Shown: piece by piece, positions 1 through 11,139 of the stretch
Layout: every line of letters starts with the position of its first letter
Numbering within the stretch: the first letter of the stretch is position 1
Source: Euptelea pleiosperma
Taxonomy: Eukaryota; Streptophyta; Magnoliopsida; Ranunculales; Eupteleaceae
DNA length: 64,000 nt
NCBI GenBank assembly: GCA_035048495.1
Contig: CM068543.1
Span: forward strand, 24,231,751-24,295,750
Direction: 5' to 3'
Made by a program: the position numbers and the translations under genes
Notes under the pieces: generated by a model
Seen by the model: the letters and a program-made list of their open reading frames with translations, nothing else
What the model was told of the DNA's origin: nothing
Database searches by the model: none

Positions 1-345
1 TTTATGTGGTCTAATAGACTAGTATGGGATTTTTATTCACATTATAGGCTTAATAGAAAAAAGCATCTGAGATGTGAAGTTGATGAGGACATCATCCTGC
101 ATCAGTTAATGATCTTAATTGAAGAAATCAAATTAGAAAAGAATAACATAATCAGCAGCACAATCTTTGATGACTTGGTTGGCTTTATGGCATACACATA
201 CAGGAGATAAAGCAAGTACACTGCAACCAACCAATCAATCTGTTCTTCCTTCTCAAACCACCAGCTCGAGCAGAGAGAATGTGGAGAGGAAGAACAACAA
301 GCAAGTGCACCTTCATCTTCTTATCTTTTCTCTCATCTTCCTCTT
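1..345. other. 3' flank of the kinesin gene, probable 3' UTR
   Basis: This stretch lies just past the stop codon of the minus-strand kinesin gene, so its right part is probably that gene's 3' UTR. I see no conserved coding motif in the short reading frames here and no convincing polyadenylation signal that fixes the transcript end. Confidence 0.4.
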
Positions 346-3300
346 TCACCACTTTGGAGGGTCGGGCCTTTGACGAGCAAATCCTGGCTGAAGGATATAA
401 TCAACGACGTGCGGACCGAACATCAATACAAACCAGAAACATGGATATGCAAGCTGCATCAGTTGTAGAAGAAAGAACTCACATACATACATAGAGAGAG
501 AGAGAGAGGGAGAGAGACAGGTCCATCTAAATTATGTAAAAAAAATAGAGAAATAATTGCTTCTAGCTCTAAGGGCATGTTTGCACTGCACAGAAAATTT
601 TCCCGAGAAAATACATCTGGGAAATGCCTTAAATGGCTGATTGATTGCAGCTGGGAACACATATTTCAATCATGTGAGAAAATAAAGGCGTAGGTTTTCA
701 GGTGGAAATGATTTCTCACCTATCTGGATGGGAAATGAATTCCGGGCTTAGTGGGGAAAATTATCCAGATTTAAATGGCTTGGTAGGGAAGACTATACAG
801 ATTTAAAATGGCTATCTAACGATGGACAGTTGTGTTATCCCAAGGAAAATGCAATTTTCCCACTTGGCAATCAAACACACCCTAAATTTATAAATCAGTA
901 TGCTAATGTTTAACCTTCTCAATTGTCCAAGCAGTTGACTTTAGGATTCACATTTACACGTGAATCTCATACAGATGATCAATCTCAACTCAACATGGAT
1001 CCCATCAAGAATATATCCTAATACAAAAATAAACCCAAATGGATGATTGTAACAATTCAGTCTATCAAATCCTTCCAGAGAACAGTCTCAAAGACAAAAT
1101 AAGATGATATAAGAAAAGATAAATAAATGGAGCAGAAAAAGCCTATGGATCAACTGATTGGGGTCATTTCTTCAGGTTATCTTTTTTCGTTTTCTGGTGC
1201 AGCAGAAGTATAAAAATGAACAGTTGGGATCAGCCAATCAGTTTACTTATGATCTAGATGATATCCTAGGTGGGATACACTGAACAATGGAACCCATCTT
1301 CTCATTTTTTTCAAAACAATTGGAGGGAAAAAACACGAGGAAAAAAAATCATTGTACCTGTAGAAGCATGGAAGGAGCCGGTGCTGGTTCAGCAGCAACA
1401 TGGCTTCTGGTTTTTCTGCCATTTAGAGTTGTAACCGATGGGCTGCTAGCGGTGGTTATATCCCAGAAGCTCCGCTTCTTAGCCGTCGGCTCTGGGGATT
1501 GAAATCGGTGACTCGGGCTCTTCAGTTCACCTACTGTCGACTCCTTCAACCGCAAGCTTGCCCTTGTGACTACTCTCTTCACCCCTTCTCCTACTTCTAG
1601 TCCTGATGATTTGGTGATCTTTCTTGAAAGCTCACGAATAAAATCATCTTTCTGCTTTAGCTGCATTGCGTGTTCCTTATTCATCCTCTCCATCTCTGCC
1701 TCTAATACCTTCACGGTCCGCCTAAGCTCTCGGACCATCTCTTCAGCTCCCCTTTTCTTGGGCTCTGGTGTGTTAAAGCAATTCCCTGCTAAGATGGAGG
1801 ATTTGGGTCGTCGTTTCTCATTTTGTTGGGCTGAAGATGGGGGAGGAGACAAGAGAGAGGTGACTGATGAGGGGGTCGGAGAGGAATTTGCTGCCAAAGA
1901 CTGCGCTTGGACAGTTAGTAGTTTCTGCTTCTGGTGTGCCAGTTGCACTCGCAATTCACGATTCTCTTTCTGCAGTTCAAGTAACAGCTTAGCCTGATCG
2001 GTCTCGGACTCTGGTACCTTCAATAGTTCCTCATTTTCTGCACAGGCCTGAAGAAAGAAGAAAATAATTAGATTATATGATGATGTGGGCTGATTGCATT
2101 TATCATTAGAAAGAAAGACAGCAAGGGAAGTGTGAGGTGAACCTTGGTTCGGATCTCCTTGGCGCGATCGGCCCAATGAAGGGTATTCTGGGTCTCGCCA
2201 AAGGAGAGATTGCTTGGGCTGATATTAGCGATCATGACGGTGTTGCACACTCCCCCTAGAGAGTCCTTAAGGAGTTGAGTGAGCTTGGAATTGCGGTAAG
2301 GGATGTGTTTCTTGCCCTCAACTAGGGCGTTAATGCAGCTGCTCAGTGCGAGAAGGGAGCGGTTAATGTTGGCACCCTCAAGAGACCTCAGTGTTCTCTG
2401 ATCAGTGGCAAGGGCTCTCTCTGACCCTGCTAAATCAATCAGCGAGAGTTTCCCCACTCGACTGACAACATTCATTGCAGCATCTCTCACTCGGTATTCT
2501 GCTACAACCTGCAAGTGTTTTAATGGAGATAACCAAGATAGATGATAAGAAAGAGACAAGATCTCAAGTTAATTAATCCAACTGTAGTCCGTGCCGTGTT
2601 TCCAATGTTATCGAATTCAAGACAGAAGGATGTTTGATGAACACCACTTTATGTCAAATAGACTTTTTCAAATTCAGTTCATCTGTCCTAATCATGGGCA
2701 TCCACGATTTTCTATTATGGGATTTGATAATACAATTATGTATAAATATGTTGTGTATCTTATAGGACAATATTTAAATCCAGATACTTTTTACGATATG
2801 TTCTTCAAATATTAATTTCTTGAGTTCTTATAAATCGGTTTGTGATCAAATAGCTATCACTTACTTCGATTTTATTCAAATATTAAATTATTGATAGCGA
2901 AGCATGTATTGTCCACCTCAAAATCAACATAGGAAGAAGCAATGCAAACTGTTAGGGGTGGAAAAACTTACAAATATCAACAAAAAGATATACAAGGTAA
3001 GGGACTAAGGTTAAGTTGAGCTGCTAGTAAACCTGAGATGCTGGCTAAGTGAATTTAGTGATTCCAATGCTCTCAGATCTTGGTGTTGGATGAGCACCAG
3101 TTTATGTTATTGAACTTCTCTTTAAAATATAGATTGCACATAAAGCAATGGAGTCTTAATATTAAAATCCAAATCCAATTTGATCTGGGTATATGATGTC
3201 GGGTTAACTTGACTGCCATTGGGGCAAACACCATAGATTTTCATTCACGATACACAAATACATACATCTACTGATCTACCGATTTATACATTACATAAAT

Positions 3301-5242
3301 AACACTGGAGAAAGTATTAAGACTATATCTGTAGTCTGAAAGTACCTGCAGAATAGCATGAGAACGCGAAGAGGTCTCATTGACCCGAGTGGGTTCAGTG
3401 GTTCGATTTTGGTTTCCTTGTTGAAGCAAGGCCATTACCTGTACAAATCGCGCAAAAAGTAAGCACTTTTCATTCGTTTTCAAATTCCATCCACCACAAT
3501 AATCTAAACTGAGAATGCACATTACTTCATCGGTTGAGTAAGCTCTGTATTGAGTAAGACCCGCCGCTATGATCCCCTGAAATACCCAGACCATATATCC
3601 TTCTGAGTTCATGATTCAAGAATATAAACAGTAAAAGAAGAGCAAGAAAAATGAAATCTGCTTTTCATTTTATGTTTTGCTTGTATTTGAATTTCTGAGA
3701 ACAAGTTCAGTCATACATAAATCAAATCAAAAGATCAGACGAAAAAGCACATCGGTGTTTCAGCCTAATTGCTTTTCTAATACCAATTGCACTTCCTACC
3801 ATAAAACAAAAACGAGATATTTAAGCGTAACCAAGAGAAATATCATATTAATTAAAAGAAATGCAACATCCAAGTTAGAGAGCAGACCTGCTTATCTTCT
3901 CTGAGAACCAGAGGCCTTCCAGGAGAGAGCAGATCCCTAACAGTTTCATTGTAGACCTCAAGGTAAGAGAGATGAACCACGTGGTTTCCATCGCAGCTTC
4001 TTTGTCTGATCTTGGCAAATAGGTCTTTAATTGCCAATACCATCACCCCTGGGTTCTCCATCGTCCCCAGCATTGTGTACGTCTTTCCAGCTCCTGTTGC
4101 CCCATAGCAGAAAACTGAACCATTTCTCCCTTGCAGAACCGCTTCCACAAGTTCTGCTGTTCTGCAAATCCAATTGGGTACCTATTTCTGTTAAATTTCT
4201 TCACACTTGTCCTTTCAAAACATAAAGGGATTGACAAAAAAATTGGAAATTTGATAGCAGCAGTTCAGTGTTGATTTTCCAGGCAACATTAATGGCCGTT
4301 TTCGGAAACAAAGTTTGATTTTTTTGAGAGAAGAACATGAAAATATGTAACAAATCATGGAAATTTCAAAATTTTATCACAAAAATTTTAAATTCAGGTT
4401 AAAATAATCACTGAGAGCTTGAGACCCTTAAGAACTCACGTCGTGGAGTAAACTTCCTGTTGTGTAGTCGAATCCGGGAATGATGCATCGAAGGTGAAAT
4501 GACGTCCCCGAAGCCTCTTTAGCCGGAGATAATCGTTTTCGGTTGCGAACTCGGTGAGATAAACATCCCGGCGATTAACGATCCGAACACAACACCGTGA
4601 CCCAGCCTCTTTCTCTTTCTTGGCCATGGGTCTAAGCCTCACAAATACAAGAATCCGACTTCCAACACCAGAATTTTCCGAAATGGTCTCTAATTCTTGC
4701 CCAGTTTTAGTCCCTCCTCCCATGCCTCTAGGTTCGGAATGCGGAGCAAAATTTCCCATTGAGAGCTTCCTGACAATGGTGTTCGTCATGACCGTCCCCT
4801 TCCTTGGGCAAGACAACCCCACTATCCGATCGAACCCCATCACATTCTCCTTCGAATCATCGGGGACAACCGAGTCACTCGGCCGCAACACTACAGTCCT
4901 CGTGACTGTCGAATTCGGTAATGTGTTCTCCCTCATCACTGGACCGGCTTTCGGTTCTTTCTCTTCTCTCTTACCAGAACCGAGTAGCTCAACGCTCGGA
5001 TGGGTCGATAACCGCCGGTCTTCAGTTCTTGTAGATGGGTTCTTGAGAGCGGCGGCGGTCTGTTTGTGTTGCTCGTACAAGAGGGTCAGAGCTTTCATCT
5101 TCTCTTTCAACCCATGGTGTGGATTCCGTAAAGAAGAAGGACCCAGTTGAGGATCTTCTTGATCGGGCCGGAATCGTGCTCGTTGGGTCGCATTTGGGTC
5201 ATCTTGGCCATTGAAGATCTGCGACCGGGTAGAAACTGGCAT
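346..5242 (-). CDS. KIN8A: Kinesin-8 family microtubule motor, KIN-8A-like, seven coding exons
   Basis: ATP-driven microtubule motor; kinesin-8 members act on plus ends of spindle and cytoplasmic microtubules. Exons in coding order: 4440-5242, 3888-4161, 3526-3576, 3346-3438, 2143-2508, 1358-2047, 346-387, all with GT-AG introns and a continuous frame (about 772 aa). The start is the second ATG of the upstream frame, giving MPVSTRSQ. A roughly 194-residue N-terminal extension precedes the motor ([12 protein letters not shown], about residue 195). P-loop GATGAGKT is at about 288-295, switch I NETSSRSH at 396-403, switch [10 protein letters not shown] at 430-437. Neck and tail carry heptad-like stretches around 545-580 and 650-700. 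The last coding exon is only 42 bp and gives [13 protein letters not shown], which I recall as resembling the family's C-terminus; without it the frame would read through the donor and stop at 1349. The long N-terminus before the motor favours KIN-8A over KIN-8B. The subfamily name is from memory; the kinesin call itself is secure. Confidence 0.92.
493..518. repeat. GA microsatellite
   Basis: Nearly pure AG dinucleotide run inside the last intron of the kinesin gene, beside a MITE. Confidence 0.8.
573..882. mobile_element. Tourist-like (PIF/Harbinger) MITE in kinesin intron 6
   Basis: A 310-bp element begins GGGCATGTTTG and ends CAAACACACCC, which are imperfect inverted repeats, and it is flanked on both sides by the trinucleotide TAA (570-572 and 883-885). 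A 3-bp TAA/TTA duplication with GGGC..GTTTGG-type ends is typical of PIF/Harbinger-derived MITEs. It has no coding capacity and sits in the last intron, between exon 6 and the 42-bp terminal exon. Confidence 0.75.
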
Positions 5243-6290
5243 TCTAAAAGAACAAAAAAAAAAAAAACAGCCAAAGAAGGCCAAAGAAACCTGTCTAATC
5301 AAGCATGCCCGGCAATTTTTTCACAGACCCAGTTACACAAATTCATCAAAATGCCGGAAAATTCAAAGTTCCTGCTGTATAAACCAAACTTCTAGCCGGA
5401 TAACCAGAAATCTCGCCGGAAAGTGGACAGAAGTCACTTGTGGGGGATGTAAAGAGATGAGATGTTACAGTAGTAGTGTAGTAGCTAAACAGAGCAAGAA
5501 GAAACGGAAGACATGAAAGAGGGAAGGGAAGAGTTCCCGGGTGTGTGTGATCTGATGGAGTGATATCAGGGGAATCTGAACCGTTGGTTGGATGACAAAT
5601 GAACGGCAGGTAGTAAAGCGGGGGAAGAGAGTTTTTGAAATCTTGGAAAGCTGTTTATAACGGTCAAAAATGTCAGGTCCAACGGTCGGTTTTTTAGGGT
5701 TAGAGACCCCATGTTTCAAAAAAATTCAAGTGCACGATATGTCGTTGCCTTTTTATGATGCAATAATTAAAGCTCATCAATTTTTTTTTTATTTGCTTTC
5801 ATTGGTGAAATATATGGTGAGACGAGGTCCATCATCCTCCATGGACCCCCCGTACGATTAAACCGATGATCATAACCTTCCATGTTATAAAAAAAACTTG
5901 GACATCGAAGAAAATGATAAGCTCAATGGTTCAAAGAAAATTGAAAAGTCAAAGATCGGACGGTTAAAATCTGTAGTCAACAGGTATGAGATCGGATCCA
6001 TTGAGGATGATGCATCTTAGGTTCATCATTGTTTTAATTTATTCTTCCTTCCCCTCAAAAGAAGGACCACAGTTAAAAAATGTATGTTTTTTTAAGGAAA
6101 TGTCCCAAGTCAAAGAACGACACATCTATTAATCATGGCACATGCCCATCAATCTCAACTATCCAAATTGATGGCCCCACCTCCTGATGGCTATTTTAAA
6201 GGCATAGCCTAATGAAGTTGAAATCAAAACTAGATCAAATCACAAATCACCATCTCATTGAACTATAAGTTGGGTACATTATGTTATTTT
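5243..6290. other. Upstream region of the kinesin gene
   Basis: About 1 kb upstream of the kinesin ATG. The first 450 bp should hold the 5' UTR and core promoter, but I see no well-placed TATA box. Beyond that the DNA is AT-rich with no gene or clear element. Confidence 0.4.
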
Positions 6291-6299
6291 TACTTAGAA

Positions 6300-6609
6300 G
6301 GGTATTTTAGTTACACCCCACTGAAATTTGAAAGCAATTAGTAATAACCCCTTGTACTTTCAAACTTCAGTATTACCCCCATTGACCTAGGTAACAGAGG
6401 TTGACTTAAGGTCTAAACGGACTTGAATCAAACGTCGTTAGCATTATACTTGCAATATTATGGTCCGTTCGTAGGTGGATTATGTCACGTTAAAACGTTA
6501 GTCAACTGATGGCTAAACTAGGTCAAGGGGGTAATCCTAAAGTTTGAAAGTATAAGGGGTTATTACTAATTACTTTCAAATTTCAGGGGAGAGTGTTACT
6601 AAAATACCC
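6300..6609. mobile_element. Foldback, Mutator-like MITE with a 9-bp target duplication
   Basis: The two halves of this 310-bp element are inverted copies for roughly 100 bp each. The left end is GGGTATTTTAGTTACACC, and the right end reads TGTTACTAAAATACCC. The 9-mer TACTTAGAA flanks it exactly at 6291-6299 and 6610-6618. Long inverted repeats plus a 9-bp duplication point to a Mutator-derived MITE. It has no coding capacity. Confidence 0.85.
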
Positions 6610-6618
6610 TACTTAGAA

Positions 6619-8150
6619 ACATTAGGAGGGTTGAGATGAAATCAAATCAACCCTTCAATGGGTTCAACTTAGGAAATCTCCACACTAAAATGAACCAAAT
6701 CGATCGATCGATCGTAACGATCCGATAACGACGGTTAAGATCGATTAGGTGTGACATCAATATCCATGTTGTGTTATATACCATATTTACAGTCTATAGT
6801 AAAGAGAGTGAGTGAAAACATAATCATCTCATGAGTCATCATTAAGGGTTTTGGGATTATCTAATGCTTAATGGGAGTCCAATAGAGCAAACCAAATTAT
6901 GAGAATTCAATATAAACATTGTAACTCATCATTTTCCTTTTCTTTTCTAGTAATTATAAAAAAATTCTCAATATTTTGGTTAGGGTAATTATGTCGTAGC
7001 CCGGTGGTAAGTTAATATAATGCGGGACGGTATTTGACAAAAAGCAAGCAGAAGATTTCGGGTCACTCGAGCCCACAAGACGGAGACTCGTCAAGTTAGA
7101 TCTGTTTCACCATACTCATAAGGCAGATTGTTCTCTTCTCCTCAATGCAGTGAGGGGTAGTGGGATAAATATCGTTGATCCAGATCACCGACGCGCGCTA
7201 AATGAAGGTGGGAAGATCTTGAATTGTAATGCGGAATGCCAGGTCAGTGCCACGCCAGCTCTTGGTCGAGTGTCCCTTGCCAGGCCAGTTCTTTTAGTTG
7301 TCCATGTAGTGACCAAAGATCTGTTTGCCTCAAACAAACGACTTCCCTACCTCCAAACTTTGTTCGGATATTGTGGTACTTTTCGATGGTAGAGGTGATG
7401 AGCAGAATCCTCAGTCGAGGCCCTGTAGAAGGCACTCTGGTGGGATCCTCACCGTCATGCAAGCCATTCAATTTAGAAATAATGGCATCATAGAAGGTAC
7501 ATGATGTCAATCATTTCTATATCCAGTGGCTCGCATTGAGGTGGTATTATATTACCTTACCAAGTTATCCATCTATTAGTTTGATAAAGTGTATGTATAT
7601 TTGATAGTAAATTTATAGTGCAAAGTATTATGCAATGATAACCGTTTATGAGCACAATATCATGACACGTGGGACGACACTAGCGGGTCCAAATTTGCGG
7701 TTCAAATTAACCCACCTAAGATATCTAATGGGTCAAAAAGGAACTTAATTTGATGATCATTAGCATCCTATTTACAACCTTTTCTTGACTACTCATCCTG
7801 GTATTTCCTTACAAGTACTCAATTATATCAGATGGTTTTAATCATCTAGGAGATCTATATGGAAAAGATCATGCTGGATCTTGGTACACGTGTTACCATG
7901 TACTATTTTGAGCTTATAAAGATTGGTGATCCCATCAGGCATCTCTTGATTGTAACTATTTTTGGCTTGCACGGAGCCCGAGTTACAAATATGTCCAATG
8001 AAAGAGAAACATGAGGGCACTTGATGGATTATTCCATCAAGAATTCCTAATGGAATTGCTTGACCAAATTAAAAGCTAGAAACGACACCTAAAATGTGCA
8101 AATTAAAACTGCTAGAAATGACACTTAAATTGCGCAAAGAACGAGGGACC
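6619..8150. other. Intergenic, no gene recognised
   Basis: Unique-looking AT-rich DNA. Short open frames at 7150-7510 and 7838-8020 have no motif I recognise and overlap each other on opposite strands, so I do not call them genes. Confidence 0.5.
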
Positions 8151-8580
8151 AAGGCCCTGCTTGGTTCAGTACACTGGGATGCATTTTGCACTCCAGTGCA
8201 AATGCAGTGAGTTGCATTGCTTTTACTTGTAATGCAAGTCATTTACAATTGCTTGGTTCACACCCAGTAAATAGATGTAAACAAAGTTTAGCTGATTGGT
8301 TGATAGTGCATTGCAAATAAATGCAATGATTTATTTTATCGAAAAATATGTATAAACATTATTTATAAATTAACTCATATTGTACTTCTATTTTTATTAT
8401 TGATTGAATTGTGTTCTTTTTTTAATTCATTTTTCCATTTTTCATCTTATTTTTATTTTATTATAAATTTATTATTTTTAAAATAAAATAAAATATAAAT
8501 ATAAATATAAATATAATATAATAAAAAAAATAAAATAAAATTTTAAAAAATAAAAATACTAATGAAAAAGTTGTTATTGT

Positions 8581-8582
8581 TG

Positions 8583-8617
<35 letters not shown>
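8581..8617. repeat. Trinucleotide (TTA/TTG) microsatellite
   Basis: Run of TTG units passing into TTA units inside the PIF/Harbinger-like element. Confidence 0.75.
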
Positions 8618-8618
<1 letters not shown>

Positions 8619-8765
8619 CTATTTTTCGGGTGAGAAAAAGTTGAGCTAATTCATTGCACCCACTTGCCATGGATTTTGAGCTACACATGCTTGCATCCAT
8701 TTCTTTAAGGAGTTCGCAAGAGCTTGGCAACCACTTGTACGGCAGGTTATTTGCATGCCCCCAAT

Positions 8766-9222
8766 TAGCGGCGGAGCCAGGAAGGGGTTAGGGGGGGACG
8801 TGCCCTCCCCCCCTAAACTTTGAAACTTTTTAGTCTTAAAAGTAAACTTTCTGAAATTTTCTTTATATTTAGTGCCCCTTATTAGAGGACGTTGACCGTA
8901 CGGATGTTTGGGTAGTCCCTAGGTGGACCTACAGACCACAAATCAGCCTGATTAATGGTTTCAAACCATTGAATCATTTTACCCCAAATAATGCTAAAAA
9001 TGCTCAAATTCCACGGTTAAAAGTCAACCCATGAAAACAACTCCAATCCAATGCTTAGAAACCACTAATCAGGCTAATCTTTAGTCTGTGCTCATCTAGG
9101 GTTGAGCGCGCCAAATATCCATATGGTCCGAAATCTCTAAGAATATGCCATGTGGCTCATATTGTAGGCGGTTCATCTCAATTGATTGTGCCCCCCTTGA
9201 ACAATATCCTGGCTCCGCCGCT
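8766..9222. mobile_element. Element with GGCGGAGCCAGG inverted ends, nested
   Basis: The left end TAGCGGCGGAGCCAGG and right end CCTGGCTCCGCCGCT form a 15-bp inverted repeat. Flanks are GCCCCCAAT (8757-8765) and GCCCCCAAC (9223-9231), an 8-9 bp target duplication. The interior 8880-9190 is a further sequence related to the GAGTAAAAC MITE family described elsewhere in the window, so three levels of nesting are visible. No coding capacity. Confidence 0.7.
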
Positions 9223-9333
9223 GCCCCCAACTAATCACTTGCAATCCCAAAATCGTGGCAAGTGGATGCATTGCATCTACTTTGCAATGAACCAAACAGG
9301 GCCCAAGTTCATCATTTTTTGAAGGCTCATAAC

Positions 9334-10369
9334 TAGGGGTGTCAATCCGGCCCTCTTGTAAGGGGGCCTGGCCCTACCCTACCCTTTTGAAAGCCCTAAA
9401 AAGAGGGCTTTTAAATAAATTTCAAGCCCTTAGGGCCGGGCAGGGCCGGACCTAAATATGTAAGGCCCTTTTAAATGAGGGCCGGGCTAGGGTCACACTC
9501 AAGGGGGCCCGGACCTATCCGACCCTTAGCGAATCATCTCTATTATATTTATTTATTTTTAAATTATATTCTTTAAAACAGCGCATATAGTGGATCTTTT
9601 TTTAAGAAAATGACACTACAGTTATCTAAAGTGTCCAACTGTTAATGAGAGTTCCAAGCTACCTAGGAAATCAAACCTTTTTTTGAAAAATAAAACATAC
9701 AAAATAAAAGCGAAAAAATCTGTTGGCATGGTCTCCAGGTTTTCTTAGGTACACATGTCACAACGTTATTAGTGTTGGACACTACAATTATCCTAAAAAA
9801 AAGATTTTTCCAAACAATTGAGCCATTTCAAAATTATGACCGACCCAAAACTGTTCATATTTTGAAATTTTTTAGAATGGTTCAAAATCATTTTAAAATG
9901 ACTTTTTTCTAGTGTTGTTTGCCTCGTGGTAGTTAAAGTAGGTTATCTCGACCTATTTAATTGACCCTTCTATACATGTTTTGGTTTTAATGATAAATTT
10001 TATACTTACAAAAAAAAAGACTCTTTTCTAGTGTAAATTTATAATATATCATTTATTTTATGAAAGACTAGAAAGTTCATTTTCAAAATTATGATCATTC
10101 ATTGAAAAATCTATATAGATTAAACCAAGGAAACACGTTACCAAGCCAAGTGCATTATTAAAGCATCCACTTTTTCTACTAAAAAATTTATATTTTTAAT
10201 AATTTTCTTCTAGGCCCTGGCCCTACCCTGACCCGGCCCTGACCCTTGAGGGTAGGGCTAGGGCCTAACCGGTTCAGGCCCTCTAAGGGCTAGGGCCTCA
10301 CCTTTATAAGTAGGGGTAGGGCTAGGGTCGGGCCAGACCCTACCCTGACTTGACCATTTGACAGCCTTA
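9334..10369. mobile_element. hAT-like element rich in GGGCC/AGGGC repeats
   Basis: Begins TAGGGGTGTCAA and ends TTGACAGCCTTA. It is flanked by CTCATAAC (9326-9333) and CTAATAAC (10370-10377), an 8-bp duplication with one mismatch. The outer 200 bp at each end are dense in short GGGCC and AGGGCC motifs in opposite orientations. The centre is AT-rich with no transposase frame. An 8-bp duplication and TAGGG ends fit hAT. Confidence 0.72.
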
Positions 10370-10685
10370 CTAATAACCTTTCAAACAATTATTTGAAGCT
10401 AGAAATTTTATTTTCATTTATAATCTAATATTTAAAAAAAAAAACACATTACATATATAACTATATAATCTTTAGTTCATGAAATTACCCGGTCCGTTAT
10501 CTTTTACTCAAGAATACCTAGAAGGGGGGTGATTAGGTATTAAAAAATTAATCTAACCTATCACAAGTTTACTGGTCTAGGTAAGGTGATAAACTCGCAT
10601 ACTTTAGTTGATTGATAAAAGGATTATCACAACCAACTTAAATCAAATATACCTCTGTGGTATATTATCTTTTCGTCGTTTGATT

Positions 10686-11136
10686 CATGGTTTTAAAAAC
10701 GGCCGTTTAAACGGTTTAAACGGCCGTTTAAATGGTAACGCCCCAAGCCCATTTCCGTTTAAACCGTTTAAACCCATTTTATCGGTTTTGAAAAAAATGG
10801 CCATTTTTTTGTTTTAACGGCCGTTAAAATCGTTTAAAAAGCCATTTAATTTCAAAAAAATTTGTGAAAAAAACGGCCGTTAAAACCGTTTAATTCCGTT
10901 AAAATTCGTTTAATTTTCGTTTAAATCCGTTAAATTCCATTTTTTTTTAATTTTCAAATTTCAAAATTTGAATTTCAGAGCCACTTTTTCCGTTTTTTTC
11001 CGTTAAAACTGTTAAAATCCGTTTAATTCCATTTTTTACCATTTTTTTTCCATTTTTGCCTCTGAGCGTTTCAATCCGTTTTAACGGTAATGCCCCCAGT
11101 CCGTTTAACCGTTAAAACGGCCTCCTTTAAACCTTG
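10686..11136. mobile_element. hAT-like MITE, CAAGGTTTAAA family, copy 1
   Basis: Left end CATGGTTTTAAAAACGGCC and right end TTTAAACCTTG form the inverted termini. The exact 8-mer GTTTGATT flanks the element (10678-10685, 11137-11144). The interior reiterates CGGCCGTTTAAAC-type motifs. This is the best-bounded of at least six related elements here. Confidence 0.82.
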
Positions 11137-11139
11137 GTT

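Larger units (their letters stand above)
8153..9303. mobile_element. PIF/Harbinger-like element carrying two further insertions
   Basis: Ends are GGCCCTGCTTGGTTCA and TGAACCAAACAGGGCC, a good inverted repeat, flanked by CAA on each side (8150-8152, 9304-9306). Subterminal sequence repeats a motif related to GCATTTGCA. The 1.15-kb interior is AT-rich and contains an inserted element with GGCGGAGCC ends, so the original element was only about 0.7 kb and non-autonomous. The CAA duplication departs from the usual TAA/TTA. Confidence 0.65.

Noticed and set aside
1349..1357. Kinesin stop codon directly after MLLQVQ
   Set aside because: A good donor (CAG/GTACAA) and a matching distal exon restoring PGFARQ make this stop intronic.
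8461..8730. 89-codon minus-strand frame
   Set aside because: The translation is mostly Ile/Phe from AT-rich and TTA repeat sequence inside a transposon.
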